Part shown: piece by piece, positions 1-15,638 of the stretch
Position numbering within the stretch: position 1 is the stretch's first letter
How the letters are laid out: each line of letters begins with the position of its first letter
Assembly: GCF_000715075.1 (NCBI RefSeq)
Contig: NC_134102.1
Span: 104,585,501-104,649,500, forward strand
DNA length: 64,000 nucleotides
Direction: 5' to 3'
Source of the DNA: Nicotiana tabacum
Taxonomy: Eukaryota > Streptophyta > Magnoliopsida > Solanales > Solanaceae
Program-made: the position numbers and the translations under genes
Notes under the pieces: generated by a model
The model's database searches: none
What the model was told of the DNA's origin: nothing
The model's input: only the letters and a program-made list of their open reading frames with translations

Positions 1-715
1 CGCATCTGCGACTGGCCAAGCGCAGGTGCAATTCTGACAGTAGCTGGGAGCTTCAGTTTTGGCTCCCAACTTCCAACTTGGTCCGAGCCTCGTCCGATTG
101 ACACTCGGGGTCCTCGGGACCCCGCCCAAACATACCAACAGGTTTGAAATCATAAAACGGACTCGCTCGAACTCTCGGAACGCGTAAAACAACATCAAAT
201 CTAAGAATCATACCCTAAACCAAATTGATTCAAACTTAAAAATTTCAAGTTCTTCAAATTACTTCCAATGCGCCGAAATATACATAAACTACTCGGAATG
301 AAATAAAATTTTGTGTGCAAGTCTTAAATCACTATACGGAACTATTCCCAAACTCAGAATTCCAAACGAACTTCAATTACTCAAAAACCGACCCCAAACC
401 AAATTTGAAGAAGTTTAAACCTTCAAATAGTTGATTTTTACTATTAAACGTCAAAATGCTCCCGGATTATCCAAAACCCGATTCGGACATACGCTCAAGT
501 CCAAAATCATCATACGAACCTATTGGAACCGTCAAATCCCGTTTTCGGGGTCGTTTTCTCAAAATATTGACCGAAGTCAAACTTGTCCATTTAAAGCTAA
601 CTTAAGGAACCAAGTGTTCCGATTTCAACCCACACACTTCTAAATCTCGAACCAACCATCCCCGTGAGTCATAAATAAATAAAAGCATATTCGGGGAGTT
701 TTATTTTAGGGAACG
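1..715 (-). repeat. Ty3/gypsy-type LTR fragment, minus orientation
   Basis: This stretch reads like the inner half of the long gypsy LTRs found further on (compare 28920-29470 and 45530-46110). It shares CpG-rich words such as GCGCAGGTGC, then phrases of the type 'ccc aaa cat acc aac a' and an AT-rich run ending near 'gtgagtcataaataa'. It is cut by the window edge on the left. The small reading frame at 431-643 has no recognisable domain and looks accidental. Assignment rests on resemblance by eye; the right border near 715 is approximate. Confidence 0.55.
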
Positions 716-759
716 GGTTTTATATTTAATTAAGCATTTTCTTCTTCCAAGAGACAAAA

Positions 760-1616
760 AAGGTCTATATATATACAGTATTACAGTATTTTCACCACCA
801 TCGAGATATAATCGATGGGTAGGCTCCTATTGGGCAACCTCTAATCAGATGGTAAGTTATATACCGAGCCTACTGTGGCCGAGCGCCTATGAGCGAGCCC
901 AGAATGGCCGAGATACAGAGCCTAGTATGGCCGAGCGCCTATGAGCGAGCCTACTACGGCAGGGCAGTTACACATACCGAGCCTTATAGGGCCGGACAAC
1001 TATTTTACATACTATATGGAGAGAGTTGAGTCAGTATCAACAGGTAAGCATATCTTCATATTATTTTTGACTCCCAGTTACATTCAGTTATTATATCATC
1101 AGTTCAGTTTTAGCTTTCAGTTATTCTGTTGCCTTACATACTCAGTACATTATTTCGTACTGACGTCCTTTTTGCTGGGGACGCTGTATTTCATGCCTGT
1201 AGGTACTAATAGACAACTGGATAGACCTTCCTAGTAGACAAAGTCAAACATCAGCTTGGTTGGTAAGCTTCAATTCCTCAAAGCTACCAGGTCGATACGT
1301 TGAAGTCCATTTTATATATACAGGTTTGATGAGTAGGTCGAGACCCTGTCCCGACCATAATACAATTCAGTTATTCCTAGAGGCTTGTAGATGCGTCCTG
1401 TACATTTTTAATATCAGTATTTTGGCTTTACCAGACCTATGTAGATGTTTATTTTGTTATTGCTGGTTGTAGACGTTATTTTTAGATGATTTAAAATATG
1501 ACCTCATCGGCCTGAGTTGAGGGTTACCCTCCAGAGTTCACAGTTACAGAGTGGTATGCTCGAGCCAAGTATGGCACCGGGTGCCGGCCACGCCTCTTCA
1601 GGTTTGGGGCGTGACA
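760..1616 (+). repeat. Ty3/gypsy-type LTR 3' part, plus orientation
   Basis: The block ends in TTTGGGGCGTGACA, the same terminus as the reverse complement of the gypsy LTRs that begin TGTCACGACC at 26639. It also holds a short tandem array at about 876-960 built on 'GGCCGAGCGCCTATGAGCGAGCC', of which two good copies are visible. The orientation is opposite to the piece at 1-715, so the two meet head to head. Right after position 1616, coding sequence of a copia gag begins, so this LTR appears to have landed inside that element. The other end of the insertion lies outside the window. Confidence 0.6.
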
Positions 1617-2326
1617 GGGAAACCATCCAAGAGATGTATACAAGGTTCACCACACTGACAAATGAACTTAAGTCTCTTGGAAGGATTATTTCTGAAGAAG
1701 ACAGAGTTGAGAAGATTTTGACAAGGGTTCTGCCAGTTACTTGGGAGAGCAAAATCACTGCCATTCAGAAATCAAAGAACATTGCCACCCTTAGGTTGGA
1801 TGAGCTAATTGGAAATCTCACTGCTTATGAACTTAGAATGCAAACTATGAAGATGGATGTACCCAAGAAGGAAAGGAGCCTGGCACTCAGAATCACTGAA
1901 GGTTCTGATCTAGAGGAAGATGAAATGGCTATAATCACAAAGGACTTCAAGAAGTACCTAATGAGAGGAAAGGGTTCTTCAAGAAGTGGAGGCTACAGCA
2001 AACCAAGCGTTCCTGAAAAACAGACCAATGAGGGCTGCTACAAGTGTGGGAAGACTGATCACCACATCAAAAACTGCCCTCGGTGGGAAATTGAATGGAA
2101 GAAGGAAAAAGCTGAACGAAGAAACAGAAAAAAGGAACAGGTTCATCCCAAGAAGAACAAAGGATCAACAAAGGCTATGGTTGATGCTTGGGGAGAAAGC
2201 TCAGATGAGGACTCAGATGATGAAGATAGAGATGAACATGCACTTATGGCAATTGGAGAATCCGATGAGGAATCTGAAGTAAGTATAATCCATCTAAAAG
2301 ACAAGATTAAGTTTTTATCTAAATAA
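1617..2326 (+). pseudogene. Copia gag remnant with zinc knuckle
   Basis: The readable protein starts at RETIQEMYTRF and is the UBN2-type gag of plant copia elements, which forms the virus-like particle. A CX2CX4HX4C zinc knuckle (CYKCGKTDHHIKNC) lies at about 2035-2080. It is followed by a lysine/arginine-rich stretch and an acidic, serine-rich tail near the stop at 2326. A further knuckle-like motif at about 2838-2880 has tyrosine in place of the second cysteine. The N-terminal half of gag is absent because the gypsy LTR replaces it, and an ATG upstream at 1517 lies in that LTR and is not the real start. Confidence 0.8.
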
Positions 2327-3042
2327 AGGCTACCTAAGTTACTTCTAGATTTCATTGATGAATCTGAGGATATAAACAATGAAAAGAAACAGTTGTCTAA
2401 GGAATGCATGATTTTAAAAGCAAAGTGTAAGAACCTGGAACTTAGAGTTAGTGGGACTGTAAGTGAAAATACTGCACTAAAGAACTAGGTTCATGCATTT
2501 AAATTTAATGTCCAGTACTTAGATTTAAAAACCTAAAAATGAAATTAGGAACAAGTAAGAAGACAGTTGATTGCACACAACTCACTCTAGAAGAAAATAT
2601 AGGTAAACTAAAAGATAAGTTGTATAAGAAGGATGAGCTTGTAAGAATTTTGATAGAGGATCTAGGCAAGATCAAGCATGAACTAGATAGAACTTGTAAA
2701 TGGAACAGGTACTCCGATGCACTGTCATGGCTACAAGAACATCACAGTAGCAATAGAAGAAGAATTGGCTTTGGGAATCTGCCACCTAAATGGGATCCCA
2801 AAAGCAAGTATCTCACACTTCCTGAAAATAATATTTGTACTCACTATGGTAAAACAGGTCACTATAAAAGTGAATGCAATGCAAAAGATAAGGCAAGCCA
2901 AAAGAACAAGGAATTTGTTCAAGGGAAGAATAGGCTACCAGGTTGGGCTAGAAAGAATCTGATCATCCTTTTGCCTATAGAAAGGGACCCAAACTAGTTT
3001 GGGTTCCTAAGACTAACCCCTGATTTTCTTTTGTAGGTCCAA

Positions 3043-4372
3043 GTGAAGGGGAGCAGCCAAATATGGTACATGGATAGTGGCTACTCAAAGCACATGACAG
3101 GAAGCAAGAGCCAGTTCCTTTCACTTGAGGACCTCAAAAGAGGTAATGTCTCCTTTGGAAATGGGAAGAAAGGTGAGATCATTGGGGTTGGAAAGGTAGG
3201 TAAGACTGATTCTCACTCTATTGAGAATGTCTACTTGATAGATGGCCTAAAATACAGTCTAATCAGTGTATCACAACTATGTGATAAAGGTAACTTGGTA
3301 GCATTCACCTCTACCAAATGTTTTGTGATTAATCTTACCACTGACAAGATTGTTTTGCAGGGAAAAAGAGTGAACAATATATATATATTGTAGATCTGTC
3401 CACACTTTCAGAAAATGAACTATATGTCCACACTCTCAGAAAATGAACTCACTTGTTTAAGTGTGTTGGACAATGATCCCCACATTTGGCACAAGAGACT
3501 TGGATATGCAAGTCTGAGTCAACTCAAAAAATTAGTCTCCAAGGACCTGGTGATAGGGCTGCCTAACATCAAGTTCAAGGAAGACAAAGTTTGTGAGGCT
3601 TGTGCAAGGAGGAAGCAGGTAAGATCCTCTTTTAAATGCAAGAAAGTGGTAAGCACCACCGGGACGATGGAACTGGTCCATATGGATCTATGTGGTCCAA
3701 TGAGAACAGTAAGCAGATGTGGTAAAAGATATGTGATGGTGCTTGTTGATGATTACTCTAGATTTACTTGGACATTGTTTTTTAATATCTAAAGATGAAA
3801 TATTTGACATGTTCACTTCTTTTGTTAGAAAAACTCAAAAACAACTAGGTAATCAACTTGCATCAATTAGGCCTGATCATGGCACTGAATTTGAAAATGC
3901 TAAATTTGCTGAATTTTGTGATGAGCATGGCATAGATCATAATTTTTCTGCTCCTAGGACTCCACAAAAAAATGGAGTAGTTGAAAGAAAGAATAGAACA
4001 CTTGAAGATATGGCTAGGACTATGCTTCTTTCTAGTAAACTGTCTCATAGCTTCTCGGTAGAAGCTGTAAATACTACATGCTACATCAGAAATAGGTGCA
4101 TGACTAGACCTCTTGTAGAGAAGACTCCCTATGAGTTACTTAAAGGGAGAAAACCAAACATATCCCATCTTAGGGCATTTGGATGTAAGTACTTTGTGCA
4201 CAATAATGGTAAAGACTTCCTAGGTAAGTTTGATCCCAGAAGTGATGAGGGAGTATTCTTGGGATATTCTTCACATAGCAAAGCTTATAAAACCAATAAC
4301 AAAAGAACTATGTGTATTGAAGAAAGTGTTCATGTGGTTTTTGATGAAACTAACATTCTTTCTGAGAGATAG
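3043..4372 (+). pseudogene. Copia protease, GAG-pre-integrase and integrase remnant
   Basis: The protease active-site region reads MDSGYSKHMTG, where the usual copia form is DSGAT or DSGCS. The GAG-pre-integrase zinc region follows (WHKRLGYASLSQLKKL at about 3488, then CEACARRKQ). The integrase core follows with MDLCGPM, DDYSRFTW, then RPDHGTEFEN and PQKNGVVERKNRTLEDMART, which carry the D, D and E catalytic positions. A +1 shift near 3780 separates the first aspartate part from the rest. This enzyme would insert the cDNA into the host genome; here it is broken. Confidence 0.85.
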
Positions 4373-4399
4373 GAACATGATGATGAAGCAATTGGATTG

Positions 4400-5130
4400 G
4401 TGAGAAACTTAAATGAAACCACAGCCCAGACTGAAGCTGCACTAGAAGAAGGAACAGGTGATGGAACGGGTTCTTCTACCCAAGGCAACCTGACATGGGG
4501 AATAGAACAAAGAGGAAATGATCCTCAAACCTCAAGGGAACATGTCCGTGAATCTGTTACACAACAACAAAGCATTGAAGGAACATCAAAGGGAAACCAG
4601 TTGGTTGTAAAATCTTACAAGTATCAAAGTTCTCATCCCATTGAGAACATAATCACTAATCCAACCTCTAGAATCAAAACCAGATCTTCATTAAAAAATC
4701 TTTGTGCTTTTGATAACTTCTTATCTCTTATTGAACTTAAAAATGTTGTTGAAGTCTTGCAGGATGCAGACTGGGTAAATGCAATGCAGGATGAACTCAA
4801 CCAATTTGAAAGGAGTCAAGTTTGGCATCTGGTACCAAGACCCTTGGATAGATCGGTAATTGGCACAAAATGAGTCTTCAAAAACAAGCTTGATGAGGAT
4901 GGAACAATTACAAGGAACAAGGCAAGATTGGTGGTTCAAGGATATAGCCAAGAGGATTTCATAGACTATGATGAAACCTTTGCCCCAATTGCAAGGTTGG
5001 AAGCAATAAGACTCCTCATAGCCTTTGTTGCTTACATGGAATTCACCCTTCACTAGATGGATGTCAAGAGTTCCTTCCTCAATGGCTATCTAAAGGAAGA
5101 AGTGTTTGTCAAGCAACCTCCGGGGTATGG
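4400..5130 (+). pseudogene. Copia reverse transcriptase, N-terminal part only
   Basis: After a variable linker, the sequence reads DADWVNAMQDELNQFERSQVW, then KARLVVQGYSQ, then ETFAPIARLEAIRLLIA and KQPPGYGG. This is the first third of a copia reverse transcriptase. Stops interrupt it at about 4871 and 5054. The catalytic YVDD box and RNase H are absent because the sequence passes directly into the LTR about 20 bp later. Confidence 0.85.
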
Positions 5131-5150
5131 GGGTACTTGTAAAACACAAC

Positions 5151-5974
5151 TGTTGGCCCAAGTGAAGGTTAGTTTTGAAGATTGACAAAGGAAGCTCAGG
5201 CATGAACCAGGTCCATCCGTTATGTGCATAGACACGGGCAGATTCGAGCATGTGGGATGCACGTGAAGGAGATAAGCTTAACTCAGTCTAATTAATATCT
5301 CCTGATCGAAAAGGGTTGCATAATTGATAAGGAGAAGGACTCATTAATCAAAGAGAACACTTTCCAAGATAAAGGAAAGAGTTAGAGATGGAGATCAACT
5401 AGAACTCTTCCACCAAGGAAGAGTAGCATTAGAACTCTAGTTATTTTCTACTCTACTAACTCTATAAATCGCAGGATGTTCTCACTCGACAGGGCACAAA
5501 AGCAGAATTAAAACGTGAATTGAGAGCAAAATAGCAAGGCATTTTGCAAGTAGTTCGTGCGTGATTCAAGTGTGCGAACCTGAAACTACATGAACCAGAT
5601 ATAAGAACCAGTTCCAAGTGTATGTCTTTTATTGTACATTTCAGTTTTATCTATAGGCAATTGTAATAGGTACTTAGAGTATTCAAGTTAGAGTTAACTT
5701 GAAGTTGTTGCAACAGTTAGAGGTTGGTTGCCACAACGGGATTAGAGTTAATCCTAGGTTTACAAAAGTATTTTGTAAATGCAGTTTTTGGCTCAGTGAT
5801 TTAGTGAAGAGTTTTGGGAAAATCCTACTGGGAAGTAGGTCATAGTTTTTTCACCTTTTGAGTCAGATGTTTTCCAAATAAAAATCCTTGTGTTCTTTAA
5901 TTTCTGCATTTATTATTCCGCAACAGTAGTATAAGGAACACATAGAAGAACCAGGTTATTTTATATTCTGTGCA
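5151..5974 (+). repeat. 3' LTR of the truncated copia element
   Basis: The block begins TGTTGGCCCAAGTG and ends near TTCTGTGCA, the TG...CA form of an LTR. It is non-coding and holds a TATA-like box CTATAAAT at 5461-5469. No partner LTR is in the window, so both borders rest on sequence form only. It points toward the 3' end of the ACL5 gene. Confidence 0.6.
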
Positions 5975-6302
5975 CGCAAAAAATTGGACACCACACAAAC
6001 CCCTCTTGTGTGGTATTGAAATTAAAACATAAGAATAATATTTACCAAACATGTAAAATATGACATATGATTGATTGGAAAAGGTCTTTTTTTTGTTTTT
6101 CATTTCTGAGCATTACATAAAATAGTAAATGTATAGTCATAGGACAACCAGAAGAAGCCTAAGCCTATTTTGCTGACCAAACCAAAAGCTACTAAGTAAC
6201 AACTTTCTTTGAGAGAACTCTCAATGTTTCAACACCCCCCTACTTCATATTCCTTAGTTTTCCAAACATTTGACTGTACAGTTCCCCCACCAATTTGTTG
6301 CC
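5975..6302. other. 3' flank of ACL5, between copia LTR and stop codon
   Basis: AT-rich sequence with no reading frame of interest. It must hold most of the 3' untranslated region of the minus-strand ACL5 gene. I see no clear AATAAA on the minus strand within it; the nearest one (plus-strand TTTATT near 5908) lies inside the copia LTR. Confidence 0.5.
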
Positions 6303-10022
<3,720 letters not shown>

Positions 10023-10170
10023 GGTTTTCTAAAAACTAGAACAAACTTTCAACAAATTAAGAAGAAGAGAGATTGAGAAGATTAGATAAGAGCTAAGTAA
10101 AGGGACGTTGAGAAGAAGGATAAACGAGTTTTGTGTGAGAGTGGATTGAAGGTGCTTAACGTGACTACCC

Positions 10171-10177
10171 TTTTATA
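10171..10177 (-). promoter_or_regulatory. Probable TATA box of ACL5
   Basis: The minus strand reads CTATAAAAGGG here, about 150 bp upstream of the ATG. This would give a 5' leader of roughly 110-120 nt. Position and sequence fit a plant TATA box; there is no transcript evidence. Confidence 0.55.
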
Positions 10178-10540
10178 GTTAAAATCTGAGCAGACAAAGT
10201 GTCTTTTAATAAAGAAATAAATAAATGCAAAATCCCTCTTTTAAAAAGGATCTGGTTTTATTTAATAGTTATACCCTTTTTCAAAATGGATATTAGCACA
10301 GTTAGGACAATTGACAACAGACCTAACAAGTAACAAGTAAACAAGGACTAGTGGGTGCATGCAACAAAAAAACAGTTTTCTGAGTGACCCTTATTGATAA
10401 AGGATTGACTTGTTTTTATTATTGTAATCAGCATCTCTCACTTTAGAATCTCTGATTAGAGTTTTAATGGTACATTTTTCTTACTAGAAAGAAAAAATGC
10501 GAAATACATAAGCAATTAAGCATACCTCCGCTAATAATTG
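10178..10540. other. ACL5 upstream region
   Basis: AT-rich, no coding potential. It is the likely proximal promoter of ACL5. I can name no further specific element with confidence. Confidence 0.5.
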
Positions 10541-10730
10541 AAAAACAAAAAAGCAGTCCGGAGCATTAAGCTCCTGCTATGCGCGGGTCTGGGGAAATAC
10601 TGGCTCACAAGGGGGTATATTTTACACAGTCTTACCCTGTATTTCTGCAAGAAGTTGTTTTCACGGCTCGAACCCGTAACCTCCTGATGATATGATAGCA
10701 ACTTTACCAATTACGTCAATGCTCACTCTG
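10541..10730 (-). mobile_element. tRNA-derived SINE (Au-like), minus strand
   Basis: Read on the minus strand, the block starts with a box-A-like region (TTGACGTAATTGGTAAAGTTG) and has a clear box B, GGGTTCGAGCC, about 50 nt on. It ends in CCCGCGCATAGCAGGAGCTT followed by a T-rich/A-rich tail. That layout of an RNA polymerase III promoter plus a conserved 3' end is the form of the widespread plant Au-type SINE. No good target duplication is visible. Confidence 0.75.
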
Positions 10731-10946
10731 ACAAATAGAGATGATTGGAATATAGACCATGAGACAAGGAGAAAATTATTAAGCACATAATTAGAAATTA
10801 AAATACCTGTTCATTTAGTAGATTAAGCCTCGTTCGTGACTAACACAGTCAGGGGCGGATTTAGGGGCAGAAGCTCTTTTTAGCTATAAAATTTTGAAGA
10901 ATTAAGTATATAAGATGTATATATAGTATAGTATATATATTAAATG

Positions 10947-10950
<4 letters not shown>

Positions 10951-11016
<66 letters not shown>
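10951..11016. repeat. (AT)n microsatellite
   Basis: More than 30 uninterrupted AT units. The isoleucine/tyrosine reading frame across it is an artefact of the repeat. Confidence 0.95.
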
Positions 11017-11020
<4 letters not shown>

Positions 11021-12918
11021 TATAAATACCGACTAAAAAAAGTAAATAATAAATTTGGATGGCTATTTGTGTAACAATACTAGTGGCGGAGAAAAAGAGA
11101 TTCAAGATAGGATCTCATTAAGGTAAATTATTTCCTTATTTTAACTATTAGGAGTGGTTTGACCTGAAGGTATTTTAAGTGATTTGAAAGTACAATTGCA
11201 AGTTTTGATAATATTTAAAAAATTTAATAACAACAAATTGTTGAGCCACGCTAGTTCTGCTAAGGAAAATTAACATTTTAATAGTGCAAAGAAGTTAATT
11301 AATTACATATAAAGAAAAAATGGAGTATGGGTTGACCACCTAGTACAAGTGTTGGCATGTGAGGATTTTGAAGATTTTGATGATATATGTTGGCATAGGC
11401 AAAAGGCATGCGCATTATATTCCTGAAATTATTTGGGATTAGAAAATAAAAAATACATTTGTTTTTTCTCTTTTCTTTGCGCATGACTACTTATGGGACC
11501 CCACTTCAGTACATGCGGGAGCACAAGACGAAGTAGATGACATAATGTTATGAGGACAGGTCAAAGCCCAATGTAGTGGGGAAAAAACCTTAGTCCTACT
11601 ATATCTTCTTCTTTTTTTTGGTTTTGGTTTACATTTAATTTGAGTTTTTTTTATACCAAAGCTTGGTACGTTTGCTGAAGATTAACGTAAGAATAGCTTT
11701 GTCTACAGGATTAAATTGAATACCGATGGTAATATCAAGACTCAATTTGAAAATGGTGCTTTTAATTAGGTGAGATTTTTAGAAATGATCAAGATAAGTA
11801 GATGTTCGGACACTCAAGCAAGATGAAGCCTGCCTTAAGTCTCGCTGCAAATTAAAACTATTCCGTATCAAACAAGGGCTAACATTAGCAAACGAAATAG
11901 GCTATAAAGAACTAAAATTGAAATTGTTGTCACGCTTGTAATAGAGCATGATTTTCTTTAGCACATGATCAGCAGAAACATTTGAATAAACTCAAACTTG
12001 AATTTGAAAATAGGTAATTTTTTAAAATGCGTGTCCTCATATTTATGGGGTATCATTATCGCCATTTATTAACTAAAATTCTTTAAATTTTGACACTTCT
12101 TAATTAAAAATCTTGGCTCAGCTACTTAGTTTCACCCTATAATTAAAGAATGTAGATATTTTTTGGAAGTCACTAAGACCACGATCACACATAATGGAGG
12201 AAGCGAACCAAAATGCAGACTTTTCTGGCGAATGAAGGCCCACATACATGAAGAAGATTTGATAATCTGGAAGAATACGCTAAAGAAAATCGAGTTTCTT
12301 CTCCCGTAAAATTTGAATGTGTGGCTTATAAATTTTTTTAAAATTACCTTTAGTCTTTTCAATGTAAATAAATAAATAAAAAGAATATGACAAAGAAATT
12401 GTACATAAGGAATAATTATTCGTGAATTATTAATTGTATATAATTATCGGAATGTTTGCTTTATATTAAAAAAAAAATTGGATGTATTATAAAAGTTTTA
12501 TAACTTTTCACTTGTCGTTAAATAAATAAAAAATAGAAAGATCAACATCAAGGTAATCCTATTGTTTTACCCCTATATATAAAGCTAATTCTCGTATAAA
12601 TTATCCTACAATGTACCCATGTAAAATAATATCCAAGTTACGGTATAAATTTTATTACTATAGCTTATATCAAAATTGAATGCCAACCAAATGTAGTTTG
12701 GACTTTGGATTAATACCAAATTTTATATCGATTTTTTTTTTTTTTTCTAATCTCAATAACCAAACAGCCCCTTTTCTATGAGGAGGCTAAGGATCACTCT
12801 TTCTAAAATGTATTTATCAAAATGTAGTAGTATTAAATTATGCATATTGATAAACTACTTACAACTTACCTATTAAATAAAGTACCTAACCAAAAACTCA
12901 ATTAACCAATTTTATTTA

Positions 12919-13094
12919 TTACACCATAAATGATCAAGGTAAGCTATTTAGTATTGCGCACATTAATAAATTTTATTAGTTTTATTTTGGATTGACTTCA
13001 CAAAATTTAATCATAATATTTGAATTACACCATAAATGAACATGGTAAGAAATTTAACAAGATATTTGAATTACACCAAAATAACCATGGTAAG
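12919..13094 (+). repeat. Three interspersed copies of a 25-bp repeat
   Basis: Copies of TTACACCATAAATGATCAAG plus GTAAG occur at 12919-12943, 13025-13049 and 13071-13094, with a few mismatches. The third copy lacks part of the middle. The origin is unknown. Confidence 0.7.
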
Positions 13095-13450
13095 TCATTA
13101 ACCCGTGTAATAGTTTTATCAATTGATCTTTCATTTTTGGATTGTCTTCAAATAAAATCTTTAAATGGTTGCAAAACTAACCTTCTTTATGGGTCTAATG
13201 AAAATGAAAAAGTGAATAAGTAACGTGAAATACCTTCACTTCTTCTACATTGTATAAAAATTTAAAGTGAATTGTGGAAAAGGTTCTTTCTTTGATATTG
13301 TAATGCGATGTTGGGTCCTTACTCTTGCTTGAAATTTAGATTTGTATTATTTTTAGAGGGAGAACATAATCTTACTCATCCCTTATTGATGGCTGATAAG
13401 TGAAAAATTCAGAGAAATGTATATTTTTAGCCGCTCCTAAAATCACGCCG

Positions 13451-13580
<130 letters not shown>

Positions 13581-13679
13581 CATTACCTATAACGAGGAGT
13601 ATAGCGAAGAATATTTTTTGGCTATAGAGTGCAATTAGTTTATTTTGCCCAAAGATTTACTCTAACATCTATAGAGAAC

Positions 13680-14251
13680 TGTAATTATAGCCAATATTTT
13701 GGCTAATGGAGTTCATCTCACATAAGCATAAGCATCTTTGCAAAGTGTAGATTTTGTTGGCAATATTTTTTGGGACCCAAAAATATTGCAGTGTATATCT
13801 TTTCTTTTACACCTAAGACGCCAAGACATTTTTGCCTATAGAAGGGACGGCCATTAGTTCATTTTATACATATCAACAAGATTTGAGTCTTCATTTCTTG
13901 TTTCTTTTCTTTCCTCCTTTATTAAGAGTGTTTTGTATGAGAGTTAGTGTTGGGAAGCACTTGTGTGAACCCTTTAATTCTTTGGAGTGATCTTATGAGG
14001 TTATTCTCTTAGGGTATTTGGGATTAATTAAAGTGTTTACTCTAATTTTGTACTCTCTTTTGTACTCTTATTGGTATAGTGAAATTGCTCCTCTCCGTTT
14101 GTGGACGTAGGTCACTTTGACCGAACCACGTTAAATTTGTGTCTTCTTTATATGCTTTAATTGTTGTTGTTATCAACTTTCATTGTTTTTGTTATTGTCA
14201 TTATACCGTTGTTTGGCTAAACTCCGCACTATCCGGTTCCCGATCCTAACA
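13680..14251 (+). repeat. 5' LTR of the deleted copia element
   Basis: Begins TGTAATTATAGCC and ends CGATCCTAACA. A strong similarity to 15639-16241 runs over the whole length. A TGTTGGCAATA start at 13755 was considered, but the exact AGAAC duplication fixes the border at 13680. Confidence 0.88.
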
Positions 14252-14299
14252 AATTGGTATCAGAGCCGAATCTAACCGGGTTAGTTTTAATAGCCAAAA

Positions 14300-15154
14300 T
14301 GACTCTAACAAAGACCTATGTTGAGAAACTATGTTGAGTAATTTGACCGAAGTGCAAACTTCAGAATGTGGCAATTAAAGATGGAAGTTATCCTAATTCA
14401 GGATGTCTTAAACTTGGCGTTGCAAGGAAAGTAGAAGAAGCCGGATAAAATGACGGACGAGGAGTTTGCCATCATAGATAAAAACGCAAAATCAGGTATC
14501 ATCTTAAATCTCTCAAATGAGGTTTTACGAGAAGTTTCTGTAGAAACCACAGCCAAAGGCATGTGAAAAAAATTGAAAACCTTATATATGAAGAGGACGA
14601 TGGAAAATAGATTTTACCTGAAGTAGAAGCTTTATACAATTCGTATGGGTGAAGGTATATCTATTCTCTCTCATATTGACACCTTTGATACCATTCTTAT
14701 GGATTTGAATAATATAGATGCTGAAATTAAAGATAAGGATCAAGTCGTGTTACTGCTTTGTTCTCTACCCTCAACTTTTAAGCATACAAGATATACTATG
14801 CTTTATGAAAAGGATAATATCTCTTATAAGTATATTAAATCTATCTTAAAATCAAAAGAACAGATAGATAGTGATATTACTAGGGAAGCTATTGGAACTC
14901 AAGCGGAAGTTGGCTTGTTTGTTAGGGGAAAATCCGACTCCATATCCAGATACAATAATTTAGAGTGTCGTTATTGTCATAAGAAAGGTCACATTTTCTC
15001 TGAATGCTATAAACTGAAAAATAAAGAAAAGCATAAAGAAAGAAAAAATGAGCACAAATATATTCACACCGCCGAAGCTAGTGTAGCAACTGGTGAGATT
15101 GAGGGAACTATATTTTTAGCTACTAAAACTAGTTTTAGATTATACAATGAGTGA
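14300..15154 (+). pseudogene. Copia gag remnant (TNT 1-94 type)
   Basis: Starting just after ATGACTCTAAC at 14300, the recognisable parts are [40 protein letters not shown] and the zinc knuckle [14 protein letters not shown] at about 14964-15010. This is the gag of TNT 1-94-like elements. Stops and one shift break the first 340 bp; the frame from 14645 to the stop at 15154 is open. Confidence 0.8.
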
Positions 15155-15638
15155 ATTTTAGATTTCGGTTGTTCATATCATATGTGTCCTAGCAGGGACT
15201 TATTTTCTACATATGATTCAGATGCAGGTGGAGGTTCAACTGGATGAAAATGTTACTTGTAACGTTATTGGCAAAGGTACAATTCAGATCAGAATACACG
15301 ATGGTGTGGTGAGAACTCTCACCGATGTTAGATATGTTCCTGAGTTGAAGAAAAATCTCATCTCTTTGGGTACTTTAGAATCCCTTGGGTGCAAATTCAC
15401 TGGTGAATGTGGAGTTCTAAAAATTTTTCAAGGTGCTATTATGATCATGAAAGCACACGGATCTGGTTCGTTGTATACTTTATTGGGATCCACTGTTATA
15501 GGCCCTACTACAGTTTCGGTATCAGACAACTTGTCTGATTTTGATGGCATTAAATTTTGACATATGCCTATTGGGACTTTTGCGGAGAAGGTGGAGCAAA
15601 CTTACTATATCAGCCAAAATAAGGCCAAGGTGGAGATT
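15155..15638 (+). pseudogene. Protease start and GAG-pre-integrase fragment
   Basis: Directly after the gag stop, the sequence reads [20 protein letters not shown], the copia protease site with F in place of S after the aspartate. Then follow [20 protein letters not shown] and [12 protein letters not shown]. The frame stops at 15560, and about 80 bp later the polypurine tract is reached. Everything from integrase to RNase H has been removed. Confidence 0.8.

Larger units (their letters stand above)
1617..5974 (+). mobile_element. Truncated Ty1/copia retrotransposon
   Basis: The domain order is gag, protease, integrase, reverse transcriptase, which is the copia order. The 5' LTR and gag start are missing because a gypsy LTR abuts at 1616. 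The 3' part is also deleted: the reverse transcriptase stops at about 5130 and runs straight into the 3' LTR at 5151, with no RNase H. Frameshifts and stops break the polyprotein into at least five pieces. The element is dead and lies about 330 bp from the 3' end of the ACL5 coding region. Confidence 0.85.

Noticed and set aside
10671..10690. Possible tRNA gene (GGTTCGAACCCG-like word)
   Set aside because: It is the box B of a SINE; no cloverleaf with an anticodon arm can be drawn around it.
10902..11105. Ile/Tyr-rich 67-residue frame
   Set aside because: It runs across the AT microsatellite and has no start context or homology.
13755..14251. Alternative copia LTR start at TGTTGGCAATA
   Set aside because: The similarity between the two LTRs continues about 75 bp upstream and the AGAAC target duplication fits only the longer form.
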